From JAXGMV01 sp040772085 (lineage in GTDB: Bacteria; Chloroflexota; Anaerolineae; Anaerolineales; Anaerolineaceae), in assembly GCA_040772085.1 (NCBI GenBank), contig JAXGYU010000001.1, positions 744,001-808,000 on the forward strand: DNA of 64,000 nt, in the 5' to 3' direction. The position numbers and the translations under genes are program-made. The notes under the pieces are model-generated. The model saw nothing but the letters and a program-made list of their open reading frames with translations, had not been told where the DNA came from and ran no database searches. The number at the start of each line of letters is the position of its first letter. Position 1 is the stretch's first letter. Below, piece by piece: positions 21,911 through 30,630 of this stretch.

Positions 21911-24232
21911 ATGTCGATTGACGCTTATTGTGTGAAATGCAAGCAAAAACAACCGATGGAGAACCCGCAAGCGGGTTTTAATGCCCGCGGTAACGCGGTG
22001 ACCACCGGCACCTGCGCCGTCTGCGGCACAAAGATGTATCGGATTGGCAAGACCGATTTGCATGAGGGTATGGAAAAACCGGCGGTCGAGCCCAAGAAAA
22101 AACAAGTCGCCAAAAGACATGGCAAGCTGGTGATCGTTGAATCCCCGGCAAAAGCGCATACCGTCAGCCGCTATCTGGGCAAGGACTATAAGGTGAAAGC
22201 CTCAGTCGGTCATGTACGCGATTTGCTGAAGTCCGAACTCTCAGTCGATGTTGATAATGGTTTCACACCGAAATATCGGGTGCCAAATGAAAAGCGCCAA
22301 CTGGTTAAGGAACTGAAAAAGGAAGCCAGCACAGCGGAAGAAGTCTATCTCGCGACCGACCCTGACCGTGAGGGTGAGGCAATTGCCTGGCACCTACTCG
22401 AGTCGATCGAGGCGGATCCCGCGACAACAAAGCGTGTCGTCTTTCATGAGATTACAAAACCGGCTGTTCAGGCTGCCTTCAGCAACCCGCGTGATATCGA
22501 CATGGACCTGGTGGATGCGCAGCAAGCCAGGCGTGTGCTGGACAGGCTGGTTGGCTATAACCTGAGCCCTATCTTGTGGGAGAAGGTGCGCTCGCGGCTT
22601 TCTGCCGGCAGGGTGCAATCCGTCGCGTTGAAAATGGTCGTTGACCGCGAACGTGAAATTCTGGCTTTTAACCCGGTCGAATATTGGACGATCGATGCTG
22701 AGTTCACACCACAGACGAATGGCAGCAGCTTCAAAGCGCGATTAGTCAAAATAAACCAGGCTGACGCGAATCTGCCTGACAAACATCACAGTGATGCGTT
22801 GCTTGACCGCTTGGAGAAGGCACAGTATCAGGTCGACAGCCTCAAATATGGTGAGCGCCGTCGCAAACCGTTGGCGCCATTCATTACCAGCACGCTGCAG
22901 CAGGAAGCCTCGAAACGTTTTGGCTTCACCGCCAAGAAAACAATGGCACTCGCGCAGCAGCTTTATGAAGGAATTGAGATCGGTAAAGAAGGCTCGACTG
23001 GTTTGATCACGTACATGCGTACTGACTCGCCGCAGGTGTCGCAAATCGCGCTTGGTGAAGTGCGCGGGTACATCAAGAATAAGTTCGGCGAGAAATACCT
23101 GCCTGAGAGCGCGAACATCTATCGCGCCCGCTCAAACAATGCCCAGGAAGCGCATGAAGCCATCCGTCCGACGGATGTGCTGCGGACGCCGGAGGCGATG
23201 AAGGACTCCCTGAGTAAAGACCTCTTCCGGCTCTACCAGCTAGTCTGGAAACGCTTTGTCGCGTCGCAGATGGAAGCGGCGTTGTATAAGACCACAACCG
23301 TGGAGGTTGCCGGCAGGAACGCAAGTGATCAGTACCTCTTCAGGGCATCAGGTTCTGTGATTGTTTTCCCGGGATTCCTGACTGTCCTGGAAGACGTAAA
23401 GGAAGAGGACGTCAATGGGGATGAGCCGAACATCAAGCTGCCTGAGAAGCTGTCAGAAGGTGATTTGCTGAAGTTGGTTCAATTGCTGCCGGAGCAGCAT
23501 TTCACCCAACCACCGCCGCGCTTTACTGAGGCGTCGCTTGTTCAGTATCTCGAAGAGTGTGGGATTGGCCGTCCATCCACCTACGCGCCGACGATCTCAA
23601 CGATCCTCGACCGCGGTTATGTCAGCCGCGATCAAAAACGGCTTGTGCCAACGGAAACCGGCTTTATCGTCAATGATTTGCTGGCATCCCAGTTTGATGA
23701 CATCGTCAACACCCAGTTCACTGCCGAAATGGAAACAGACCTGGACAAGATCGCGGACGGAAAAGCAGACTGGACCAAGGTAATCGCTGAGTTTTACCGC
23801 AGCTTTGAGCCGAAGCTTAAAGCCGCGCAGGAGCTGCTGCCGGTTCAGAAGGCTGAAGCGGAGAAAATTGACCGCGCGTGCCCTAAATGCGGCGGGGACC
23901 TGGTGATCCGCTACGGACGCTTCGGCAAGTTTATTTCATGCAGTAACTTCCCGCAGTGCCGCCATACCGAACCGTGGCTGGACAAGATCGGCGTCACCTG
24001 TCCTGAGGACGGGGGGGATCTGGTCGCGCTGCGATCACGTAATGGGAAAACCTTCTACGGCTGCTCCAATTATCCGAGCTGTAAGTTCACGAGCTGGCGC
24101 AGGCCGATCGCGGAGAAATGTCCAACCTGTAACGGCACACTGACGATCCTGAGCAAAAAGGAAGTGCAATGCCTAAGTTGCGAATCCAGGTTTGATATCG
24201 AAAAAATCAGGGATTCTGCCTCAGAAGAATAG
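21911..24232 (+). CDS. topA: DNA topoisomerase I with extra N-terminal zinc ribbon
   Basis: The 773-residue type IA topoisomerase relaxes negative supercoils. The first 60 residues are unusual: CVKCKQKQPME and TGTCAVCGTKMYRI form a four-cysteine zinc ribbon (DUF5679-like) fused before the Toprim domain. The enzyme proper begins with KLVIVESPAKAHTVSRYLG; acidic Toprim residues follow in ATDPDREGEAIAWHL. The catalytic tyrosine is Y368 in GLITYMRTDSPQVS. Three C-terminal zinc ribbons are seen from about residue 656 (CPKCGGDL, CPEDGGDL with GCSNYPSC, and CPTCNGTL with CLSCES). The ATG directly abuts the manC stop. Confidence 0.96.
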   Translation: MSIDAYCVKCKQKQPMENPQAGFNARGNAVTTGTCAVCGTKMYRIGKTDLHEGMEKPAVEPKKKQVAKRHGKLVIVESPAKAHTVSRYLGKDYKVKASVGHVRDLLKSELSVDVDNGFTPKYRVPNEKRQLVKELKKEASTAEEVYLATDPDREGEAIAWHLLESIEADPATTKRVVFHEITKPAVQAAFSNPRDIDMDLVDAQQARRVLDRLVGYNLSPILWEKVRSRLSAGRVQSVALKMVVDREREILAFNPVEYWTIDAEFTPQTNGSSFKARLVKINQADANLPDKHHSDALLDRLEKAQYQVDSLKYGERRRKPLAPFITSTLQQEASKRFGFTAKKTMALAQQLYEGIEIGKEGSTGLITYMRTDSPQVSQIALGEVRGYIKNKFGEKYLPESANIYRARSNNAQEAHEAIRPTDVLRTPEAMKDSLSKDLFRLYQLVWKRFVASQMEAALYKTTTVEVAGRNASDQYLFRASGSVIVFPGFLTVLEDVKEEDVNGDEPNIKLPEKLSEGDLLKLVQLLPEQHFTQPPPRFTEASLVQYLEECGIGRPSTYAPTISTILDRGYVSRDQKRLVPTETGFIVNDLLASQFDDIVNTQFTAEMETDLDKIADGKADWTKVIAEFYRSFEPKLKAAQELLPVQKAEAEKIDRACPKCGGDLVIRYGRFGKFISCSNFPQCRHTEPWLDKIGVTCPEDGGDLVALRSRNGKTFYGCSNYPSCKFTSWRRPIAEKCPTCNGTLTILSKKEVQCLSCESRFDIEKIRDSASEE

Positions 24233-24249
24233 CAATACGTAGAAAAATA

Positions 24250-24278
24250 TTGCCAGTATAGCCAAATTCATCTACAAT
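24250..24278 (+). promoter_or_regulatory. Probable promoter of the two-TM unknown protein
   Basis: TTGCCA (24250-24255) and TACAAT (24273-24278) are 17 bp apart, one mismatch each from consensus. The start codon at 24335 lies about 50 nt from the expected transcription start, with GGAGA before it. Confidence 0.55.
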
Positions 24279-24334
24279 ATTCGTGTTGGCACGATTCTTG
24301 TACATTTTCCGATTAACAATTGGAGACGCATAAC

Positions 24335-25405
24335 ATGGACAATCTCAAAGAGTACACGAAGAATCCGCTCTACACATTCATCGCTGGTATTATCATCGGC
24401 CTGATTATCGGGCTGCCCATCCTCGGCTGGGGGCTTCTGCCCGTGCAATGGACAGACGCCAGTCCGGTTGATCTGGTCCAATCCGAGAAGCTGGACTACC
24501 TCAGAATGGCTGTCGATTCCTATACCAAAACCAGAGACGCACATCAGGCACAGTTACGTTGGAACGCCTTGGGTGAGGAGAAAGATGCGCTGCTGTCTGC
24601 CATCCAGAATGATCCGAAATTACTGCAACAGGAAGTTGCCGATTTCGCGATGACGGTCAAGGGCGCTGCAAGTGCAGCCGAGCTTGCTCCGGGTAGTACC
24701 GTGCCGACCAATCCAGTCAACCCGGCACAGCCAGTTGCTGCGGCGACAGAGGCAGCAAGCCAGCCCGCGAAGGCTGATGCCGGCATGAACCCAATTCTGC
24801 CGCTGCTGCTGTTCCTCCTGCTGGCTGCATTGGTGATTGGCGCGGTGGTGTACTTTGTCGTGTTCAAGAAGAAAACATTTGCAGCCGAACCGATCCTTGA
24901 GAATATTCAGAAAGTCTTCAAGCCGAAGGAAGCCGAACCGATGACACCGCTGGCGAACGCGGTCACAAAATCCGCTTCTCCCATCGCGCAGTTCCTGACC
25001 ACTTATACATTGGGCGATGACATGTACGATGACTCGTTCAGCATCGACTCACCGCTGGGTGAATTCCTGGGTGAATGCGGTGTTGGCATCTCCGAGACGA
25101 TGGGCGTCGGAGACCCGAAGAAGGTGTCCGCTTTTGAACTGTGGCTCTTCGACAAGAACGACATTCAGACCATCACCAAGGTGCTGATGAGTGAATTCGC
25201 GTTCAACGATCCCGCAACCCATCAGCGTCTGATGGCCAAGGGCGAGCCTGTACTGCTGGAGCCGGAAAAACAGGTTCTGCTGGACACTGCAACCCTGCAG
25301 CTTGAAGCGCGCGTGGTTGATGTGACCTATGGCACGAATGGCATGCCTGATCGCAGCTTTGTCGAACGGATGACCCTCGAACTGGCAGTCTGGCCAAAAG
25401 AATAG
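24335..25405 (+). CDS. Two-TM membrane protein of unknown function
   Basis: I do not recognise this 356-residue protein. A hydrophobic helix near the N-terminus (about 15-35, IAGIIIGLIIGLPILGWGLL) is followed by a roughly 115-residue helical segment, an Ala/Pro/Thr-rich linker, and a second helix (about 152-176, LLLFLLLAALVIGAVVYFVV). Two membrane passes place both ends in the cytoplasm and the helical part outside. The C-terminal 170 residues look globular, with a block YDDSFSIDSPLGEFLGECGVGISE that could be a conserved domain start. GGAGA precedes the ATG; a TTG 15 bp upstream is less likely. It ends at a shared bidirectional terminator. Confidence 0.75.
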   Translation: MDNLKEYTKNPLYTFIAGIIIGLIIGLPILGWGLLPVQWTDASPVDLVQSEKLDYLRMAVDSYTKTRDAHQAQLRWNALGEEKDALLSAIQNDPKLLQQEVADFAMTVKGAASAAELAPGSTVPTNPVNPAQPVAAATEAASQPAKADAGMNPILPLLLFLLLAALVIGAVVYFVVFKKKTFAAEPILENIQKVFKPKEAEPMTPLANAVTKSASPIAQFLTTYTLGDDMYDDSFSIDSPLGEFLGECGVGISETMGVGDPKKVSAFELWLFDKNDIQTITKVLMSEFAFNDPATHQRLMAKGEPVLLEPEKQVLLDTATLQLEARVVDVTYGTNGMPDRSFVERMTLELAVWPKE

Positions 25406-25427
25406 CCAGAACCATTTACGTAAATTG

Positions 25428-25458
25428 AAAAGGCATTCCGTACACCGGAATGCCTTTT
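25428..25458. terminator. Bidirectional intrinsic terminator
   Basis: AAAAGGCATTCCG and CGGAATGCCTTTT form a perfect 13-bp stem with a 5-nt loop, with A and T runs on opposite sides. It separates the convergent two-TM gene (stop 25405) and greA (stop 25477) and can serve both. Confidence 0.92.
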
Positions 25459-25476
25459 ATGTTAGTAGGTATCGCC

Positions 25477-25941
25477 TTAATCAATAGAAATAATCGTCAG
25501 TTCCAGCGAACCGTTCGGCGTCTTGACGGTTACTTTGTCGCCTACTTTGCGTCCGAGCAGCGCCATGCCGATCGGAGATTCATAGGATATCTTGCCCCTG
25601 GCGGGGTCTGCCTCTTTCGCGCCGACGAGATGATAGACCTCTTCGGGGTAGCTGCCTTCCTGAATGGTTACCGAATGACCGATATCAACGCGGCTGGTAT
25701 CGCTGCTCTGTTCCTCTACGATTACCGCGTCTCGTAATGTCATCTCGAGCTCCTGAATGCGGCCCTCAAGAAACGCCTGGTCTTCCTTGGCGGAGGAGTA
25801 ATCCGCGTTTTCGGAGAGGTCACCCATCTGGATGGCAGAACGCAGCCTTTTAGCTAGCTCGTCGCGACCCTCGCCTTTAAGTTGTTCCAATTCCTGTTTC
25901 AATTTCTCAGCGCCCGAAGCTGTCAGATATGCTGGTGTCAT
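25477..25941 (-). CDS. greA: Transcription elongation factor GreA
   Basis: The 154-residue protein inserts its N-terminal coiled coil into the RNA polymerase secondary channel and promotes cleavage of backtracked RNA. The acidic tip is seen in GDLSENADYSSAKEDQ (about 40-55), and the C-terminal FKBP-like domain in SYESPIGMALLGRKVGD. Length is normal for GreA. It is the last gene of the minus-strand operon that begins with the UbiA-family gene; 15 bp separate it from the dNTPase. Confidence 0.96.
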   Translation of the reverse strand: MTPAYLTASGAEKLKQELEQLKGEGRDELAKRLRSAIQMGDLSENADYSSAKEDQAFLEGRIQELEMTLRDAVIVEEQSSDTSRVDIGHSVTIQEGSYPEEVYHLVGAKEADPARGKISYESPIGMALLGRKVGDKVTVKTPNGSLELTIISID

Positions 25942-25956
25942 TTCATCAAATTCCTG

Positions 25957-27108
25957 TCATGGTAATTGGTCTGGCATGAAGATCTTGTTGTATTCTTCCA
26001 TCGCGTAACGATCAGTCATGCCGGCGATGTAGTCGCAAATTGTACCCTTAATACCGCGATGCGCAATGTTGGACTGGATATGGCGCGGCAGGATCATCGG
26101 CTCATTAGCGTAGGCTTCAAATAGCGCCTTCAGGATCGTCTCTGCTTTGACAGCCATGCGCACGACGCGGTAGTTGCGGTACATGTTTTTATAGAGGAAA
26201 TCTTTCAACTGACGGTTCATGGACGTCATATCCGGATCATAGCCAATGATGTTGGTCGGTTGCGATTGCACATCCAGCGCCGAAGAGATGCCGCGCTCGC
26301 TTAATTTGATATTGGAATAATCGAGCAGGCGGGTAATCTCGTCATTGATCAGATGTCTGATAATCTCATGCCGGTCCAGATCACTCAGGTTGTGGACATC
26401 CACCTGCAGCCGGCTGACCAGCATATCCCAGAGTTCAACGCCTTCAAGCAGCCGAGGTGTCAGAATGCCGGAGCGCAGGCCATCGTCCAGGTCATGGGCG
26501 GTGTAAGCCAATTCGTCAGCGACGTTGGCGATTTGTGCTTCAATGCCGCCTCGAAAACCGGGATTGAATTCCTTATAGTAGGCAACATCGTAATCCGTCT
26601 CATGTTTCAGAATGCCTTCCCGGACCTCGTAGGTCAGGTTCAAACCGTCGAACGCCTTGTAACGTTTCTCGAGTTCGGTCACGACGCGGTAGGACTGATA
26701 GTTGTGATTGAAGCCGCCGTCATTGCGCATCAGCTTGTTCAGGGCTGTCTCGCCGGAGTGTCCGAAAGGCGGGTGCCCCAGGTCATGGGCGAGGCAGATC
26801 GCTTCGGTGAGCTCCTCATTGGCGCCCAATGCCCGAGCGATCGACCGTCCAATCTGGACGACCTCCAGCGTGTGGGTCAGGCGCGTTCGATAATGGTCAC
26901 CTTCCGTGATCACGAAAACCTGGGTCTTGTATTCCAGCCGGCGAAATGCGATGGAATGGATAATGCGGTCGCGGTCACGCTGGAACGCGGTGCGATTTTC
27001 CGCTTCTGGTTCGGGATAGACCCGGCCTTTGGACTCTGAGCTGCGGGTCGCGTATGGCGCGAGCTGCTCATTCTCCTGTTTTTCAAGAAAATAACGCGTT
27101 TTTATCAT
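25957..27108 (-). CDS. dgt: Deoxyguanosinetriphosphate triphosphohydrolase-like HD protein
   Basis: The 383-residue HD-superfamily enzyme splits dNTPs into deoxynucleosides and triphosphate. The metal-binding motifs are R-L-T-H-T-L-E-V near residue 75 and the HD pair in CLAHDLGHPPFGHSGE (about 106-121), followed by the late D in VADELAYTAHDLDDG. It has the N-terminal SRGRVYPEPE-type entry of the Dgt-like group (here SKGRVYPEPEAENRTAFQRDRDRIIHS). The start codon overlaps the stop of the isopentenyl phosphate kinase gene (ATGA). Confidence 0.93.
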   Translation of the reverse strand: MIKTRYFLEKQENEQLAPYATRSSESKGRVYPEPEAENRTAFQRDRDRIIHSIAFRRLEYKTQVFVITEGDHYRTRLTHTLEVVQIGRSIARALGANEELTEAICLAHDLGHPPFGHSGETALNKLMRNDGGFNHNYQSYRVVTELEKRYKAFDGLNLTYEVREGILKHETDYDVAYYKEFNPGFRGGIEAQIANVADELAYTAHDLDDGLRSGILTPRLLEGVELWDMLVSRLQVDVHNLSDLDRHEIIRHLINDEITRLLDYSNIKLSERGISSALDVQSQPTNIIGYDPDMTSMNRQLKDFLYKNMYRNYRVVRMAVKAETILKALFEAYANEPMILPRHIQSNIAHRGIKGTICDYIAGMTDRYAMEEYNKIFMPDQLP

Positions 27109-27911
27109 TCAAATCTCCTGAAGCCGGTCAGTTGGGTCCCCGGTGTCTTACCGCTCAGAGCATCGTAAACCGCGCAGGGCGCGAACCCTGAAAAGATCAA
27201 CGCGTCCGTCGCGCTGCTGCTCTCAAGCATGAGCTTCAACAACTCTACCTTGGCTTTCATGCCGCCGGTGACGTCTTTTACTTGTGAGCCCGTCAGATAG
27301 CTCGCGATCTGCTGATAGTTCAGCGGCGTAATTTGCGTGATGAAACCAGTTTTTGCTGAGTAGTCCTGCCAGACGCCTTCTTCGGCGCCGGCGATCAGGA
27401 TGCGTTCTGGCTGCAGTTTGTTCGCCATGTAGGCAAAGACATCTTCTGTGGAGACGATTGTACCGCCGCGTTGTGTGTCGAACGCGACATCGCCATGAAC
27501 GACCGGCAGCAGCTTGTGCTCGAGCGCCGCGCGCAGGGGGTTGAGTTGCATCTCGGTCACCGTTTTATTCTCGGAGAGGGAGGTCGCGGATGGGGAGAAA
27601 CTGAGGGCGGGCAAGCCGGCAGAGATCAATTCCTGTAAAACGATGTTATTCAGCGCGCGAGCGTCATGCCAGACCTGCGCGAATCCCATCCAGTCGCCTG
27701 GCGTATGGACGCCCTCGCGCGTACCGAAACGCTTGCCAGATTCGTGACCGAAGCTGCCGGAACCATGACCGAGGACGATATGCAGTTCAGGGTTTTCATC
27801 AAGCGCCCGATTGATCTGGGCAGCCAGGTCGCGCAGCGCCTCAAGATTGGCGGTATAAGGCCTGGATTTGTCTGTAATCAGCGAACCGCCGAGTTTGAGA
27901 AAGACCAGCAT
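27105..27911 (-). CDS. Isopentenyl phosphate kinase
   Basis: The 268-residue enzyme of the amino acid kinase superfamily phosphorylates isopentenyl phosphate to isopentenyl diphosphate. It has KLGGS near the N-terminus and GHGSGSFGH (48-56); the final His aligns with the catalytic His that separates IPK from other members of the superfamily. GDVAFD and TGGMKAKVE are also in place. IPK belongs to the alternative mevalonate pathway known in archaea and in some Chloroflexota. The adjacent mevalonate kinase supports this; a phosphomevalonate decarboxylase would be expected elsewhere. Confidence 0.9.
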   Translation of the reverse strand: MLVFLKLGGSLITDKSRPYTANLEALRDLAAQINRALDENPELHIVLGHGSGSFGHESGKRFGTREGVHTPGDWMGFAQVWHDARALNNIVLQELISAGLPALSFSPSATSLSENKTVTEMQLNPLRAALEHKLLPVVHGDVAFDTQRGGTIVSTEDVFAYMANKLQPERILIAGAEEGVWQDYSAKTGFITQITPLNYQQIASYLTGSQVKDVTGGMKAKVELLKLMLESSSATDALIFSGFAPCAVYDALSGKTPGTQLTGFRRFE

Positions 27912-27917
27912 TTCCTG

Positions 27918-28874
27918 TCAGCTCCAATCCGTAGGGGATAAGGAAAATGGAATGGTGTTACTAAAGCCATTGTCACGCAAGTTCAGGATAAGCCGCTGAT
28001 TGTCAGACTCTTCAAGCAAACACAAGACGTGTCCGCCGCGACCGCCGCCAGAGAGCTTCGCGCCTAACGCGCCGGAACGCTCACAAATCGCGACGACCAG
28101 ATCAAGCTGTGGATGGGACACAGTCAGCGATTTCAGCAGCGCCTGGTTGCGCCGCATCAGGCTGCCCAGCAGCCAGCGGTCGCCGCCCGCCAGCGCGGAT
28201 TTTGCCTCGCCGGTGATGACACCGATTTCCCTGATCAGCGGTGTGACCTGTTCAGGGTAGCGCTCAACGAGGGCTCTTACTGCGCCGACGGCTTCTGCCG
28301 TGGAGGCGGATACACCGCAATTAATCAGCATGAAGTGAAAGGTAGCGCCGACATCCAGAAACTGCATCGGTTCGCCGCGCTGGAAGATGATTGGCGCGTT
28401 GAAGGCGATGACCGTGTTATCGATACCTGAAGGGGTGCCGTGAAAGATCTTCTCGGCTTCATAGGCCAGGTAGTTTATCTCTTCAGGTTTGGAGTCGATG
28501 CCTAAAAAGCCAGACAAAGCGTTGAATAGCGCGACGCTCAACGCTGCTGAGGAACCCAGTCCGCTGCCCGTCGGAATCGTAGAGGCTATTATAATGCGCA
28601 TAGCCATAATGTTTGGCAAGTGATGGTGAGCTGTAAAAAGGTCGATGGACCGCCTGAGAGGATGATCTTCTGCCAGGGCAGCATAAGTTGTATCAAGACC
28701 GACAGCCGGCGCCTTGATCTCGATGGTGCCGGCAGCCTTGGTTGGCAAACCCTGAATGGTTACTTTGGTCTGCAGGTTGTTGACGGGAACAGCGATGGCT
28801 GGCTGTCCGTAAACCACTGCGTGTTCCCCGAACAGGATCGTTTTGGCAGGAGCGGAAGAGGTGATGGCAGGCAT
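27918..28874 (-). CDS. mvk: Mevalonate kinase
   Basis: The 318-residue GHMP kinase phosphorylates mevalonate at C5. It starts with APAKTILFGEHAVVYGQPAI, the mevalonate kinase N-terminal pattern, and has the nucleotide-binding loop PTGSGLGSSAALSVAL (about 104-119), the GTPSGIDNTV segment and a late KLSGGGRGGHVLCL glycine motif. It lies two bases after the UbiA-family gene and six bases before IPK, so the three are cotranscribed and join isoprenoid supply with polyprenyl-phosphate use. Confidence 0.93.
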   Translation of the reverse strand: MPAITSSAPAKTILFGEHAVVYGQPAIAVPVNNLQTKVTIQGLPTKAAGTIEIKAPAVGLDTTYAALAEDHPLRRSIDLFTAHHHLPNIMAMRIIIASTIPTGSGLGSSAALSVALFNALSGFLGIDSKPEEINYLAYEAEKIFHGTPSGIDNTVIAFNAPIIFQRGEPMQFLDVGATFHFMLINCGVSASTAEAVGAVRALVERYPEQVTPLIREIGVITGEAKSALAGGDRWLLGSLMRRNQALLKSLTVSHPQLDLVVAICERSGALGAKLSGGGRGGHVLCLLEESDNQRLILNLRDNGFSNTIPFSLSPTDWS

Positions 28875-28875
28875 A

Positions 28876-29745
28876 CTAGAGGAAATAGAAAATCAGAAGG
28901 ATCGCCAGACCCCAGAGCAGAATGGTCGCTTGCAAGGGCCGGTCAGTCAGAAGCAGATCTTCCGGCGCGCCGCCTTCACCGGCTACCTGAATGAGATAAA
29001 GGTAACGGAAGATGCCGTAGAGGACAAATGGTATCGTCAGCATCATGGCATGGTTGGCCGGCAAATTTACCGCCGAAAACGTATAGAGGCTATAGGCGAT
29101 GATGGTTGTGCTGGAAACAATCATGATCAATTGATCCAGAAATTCGATCGTATAGCCATCCAGCACTCGCCGGTGTGACTGAGCGCCTGAATTCAGGAGC
29201 GCCAGCTCGGCGCGGCGTTTGCCAAAACCGAGGTAAAGCGCGCCAAGGGTGACAACCACGTAGAGCCAGGGCGAAAAGCGTTCGACCTGGATCAGGCTGA
29301 CGCCTCCGGCGACACGCAATACAAATCCGGTCGCGATGATCAGAACATCAATCAGCACGATGTGCTTGAGCCATCTCGTATAGAGGATCATCAGCAGCAG
29401 GTAGGCGCTGACGAACGCGCCGAACACGGGCGATAGGAGGTATGAGACCGGCAGCGTGATGGCTAGCAGGAGCGCGAAGACGATCATCGCGATATTGGGT
29501 TTGAGCCGGCCTGAGGCGATCGGCCGCTTTGCCTTGCGCGGGTGATTCTTGTCTGCCTCGATGTCTATCAGGTCGTTATAGAGATAAACCGCGCCGGAGA
29601 TCAGGCAGTAAAGCACAAAACCAATTAGAATATGCAAAAATGCTGAAACATTGGTGAGCTGGCGATCGAACACGAGAGGCGCAAAAATGATGAGATTCTT
29701 CGTCCATTGTTTGGGTCTCATCGAGTAGATGATATCTCTCAGCAT
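28876..29745 (-). CDS. UbiA-family prenyltransferase, probable polyprenyl-phosphate phosphoribosyltransferase
   Basis: The 289-residue protein has about eight to nine membrane helices. It begins MRPKQWTKNLIIFAPLVF and carries YNDLIDIEADKNHPRKAKRP, the NDxxDxxxD metal motif followed by HPxKxxRPIASG. That extended form is typical of decaprenyl-phosphate 5-phosphoribosyltransferases, which make polyprenylphosphoryl-ribose precursors of arabinofuranose donors in actinobacteria. A quinone or heme prenyltransferase is the alternative, but their second motifs differ. The ATG at 29745 has no ribosome site and follows a TATGAT by 8 nt. It heads the mevalonate kinase-IPK operon. Confidence 0.8.
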   Translation of the reverse strand: MLRDIIYSMRPKQWTKNLIIFAPLVFDRQLTNVSAFLHILIGFVLYCLISGAVYLYNDLIDIEADKNHPRKAKRPIASGRLKPNIAMIVFALLLAITLPVSYLLSPVFGAFVSAYLLLMILYTRWLKHIVLIDVLIIATGFVLRVAGGVSLIQVERFSPWLYVVVTLGALYLGFGKRRAELALLNSGAQSHRRVLDGYTIEFLDQLIMIVSSTTIIAYSLYTFSAVNLPANHAMMLTIPFVLYGIFRYLYLIQVAGEGGAPEDLLLTDRPLQATILLWGLAILLIFYFL

Positions 29746-29799
29746 AAGCAATAATCATAACATAAGCGCAATGCAAAGCCGACAGGCGCGCACTGGATC

Positions 29800-30585
29800 A
29801 TGAAAAAAATGAGACTGGACATCCTCTTGACCGAACGGAAATTGACTGAGTCGCGCAGCGCGGCGCAACGGCTGATCATGGCTGGTGAAGTGCAGGTGAA
29901 CGGTCAATTATGCGTGAAGCCGGCAGAGCAATTCGCAGAGGACGCGCTGATTGAAATTCGCGCCCGGCCAAAATATGTCTCCCGCGGCGGGGACAAGCTG
30001 GAAGCGGCGCTGATCGCCTTTGGCCGGACCAACCTGTCGGAGCTGGTTTGTGCTGACGTCGGCGCGTCCACCGGAGGCTTTACGGACTGCCTGCTGCAGC
30101 ACGGGGCAGGCATGGTTTACGCCATCGATGTCGGGTACGGTCAGCTTGATTATTCATTACGCAGCGATTCGCGCGTGGTCGTAATGGAGCGAACCAACAT
30201 CCGGGACGTGACACAGTTGCCTCAGCCGATATCTCTGGCGACCATTGACGCCTCATTTATTTCACTCAAGACTATCCTGCCCGGGCTGCTCAGGCTGGAA
30301 TGGACCAAGGGCGCTGACTTCATCGCCCTGATCAAACCGCAGTTTGAAGCGGGACGAGAAGAAGCGGCCAGGGGCAAAGGTGTGATCCGTGACAAAACGG
30401 TTCACGCCCGGATTTTGAAAGAGATCCTGAGCTATTGCGAGTCACTCAACCTCGGCATTTATGGCTTGGTTCGTTCACCTGTCATCGGCCCGAAAGGGAA
30501 TATTGAATTCCTTCTCGGAGCGAGTGCGGTCTGCGTTTCATCGACTGACCCTGCTTCTCTGATCCATCGGGCGCTGGCAGAATAG
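29800..30585 (+). CDS. tlyA: TlyA family rRNA 2'-O-methyltransferase / S4-FtsJ protein
   Basis: The 261-residue protein has an N-terminal S4 RNA-binding domain (about 4-65: RLDILLTERKLTESRSAAQRL) and an FtsJ-type methyltransferase (about 66-250). SAM-binding motif I is DVGASTGGFTDCLLQ, the catalytic K is in LIKPQFE, and VRSPVIGPKGNIEFLL lies at the end. TlyA methylates 16S and/or 23S rRNA; loss gives capreomycin resistance in mycobacteria. It is transcribed away from the UbiA operon and 45 bp before lepA. Confidence 0.92.
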   Translation: MKKMRLDILLTERKLTESRSAAQRLIMAGEVQVNGQLCVKPAEQFAEDALIEIRARPKYVSRGGDKLEAALIAFGRTNLSELVCADVGASTGGFTDCLLQHGAGMVYAIDVGYGQLDYSLRSDSRVVVMERTNIRDVTQLPQPISLATIDASFISLKTILPGLLRLEWTKGADFIALIKPQFEAGREEAARGKGVIRDKTVHARILKEILSYCESLNLGIYGLVRSPVIGPKGNIEFLLGASAVCVSSTDPASLIHRALAE

Positions 30586-30630
30586 GGTAAAATTATTCGT
30601 TCGGTAAAAATAGCAAATTTGTGATGATAA

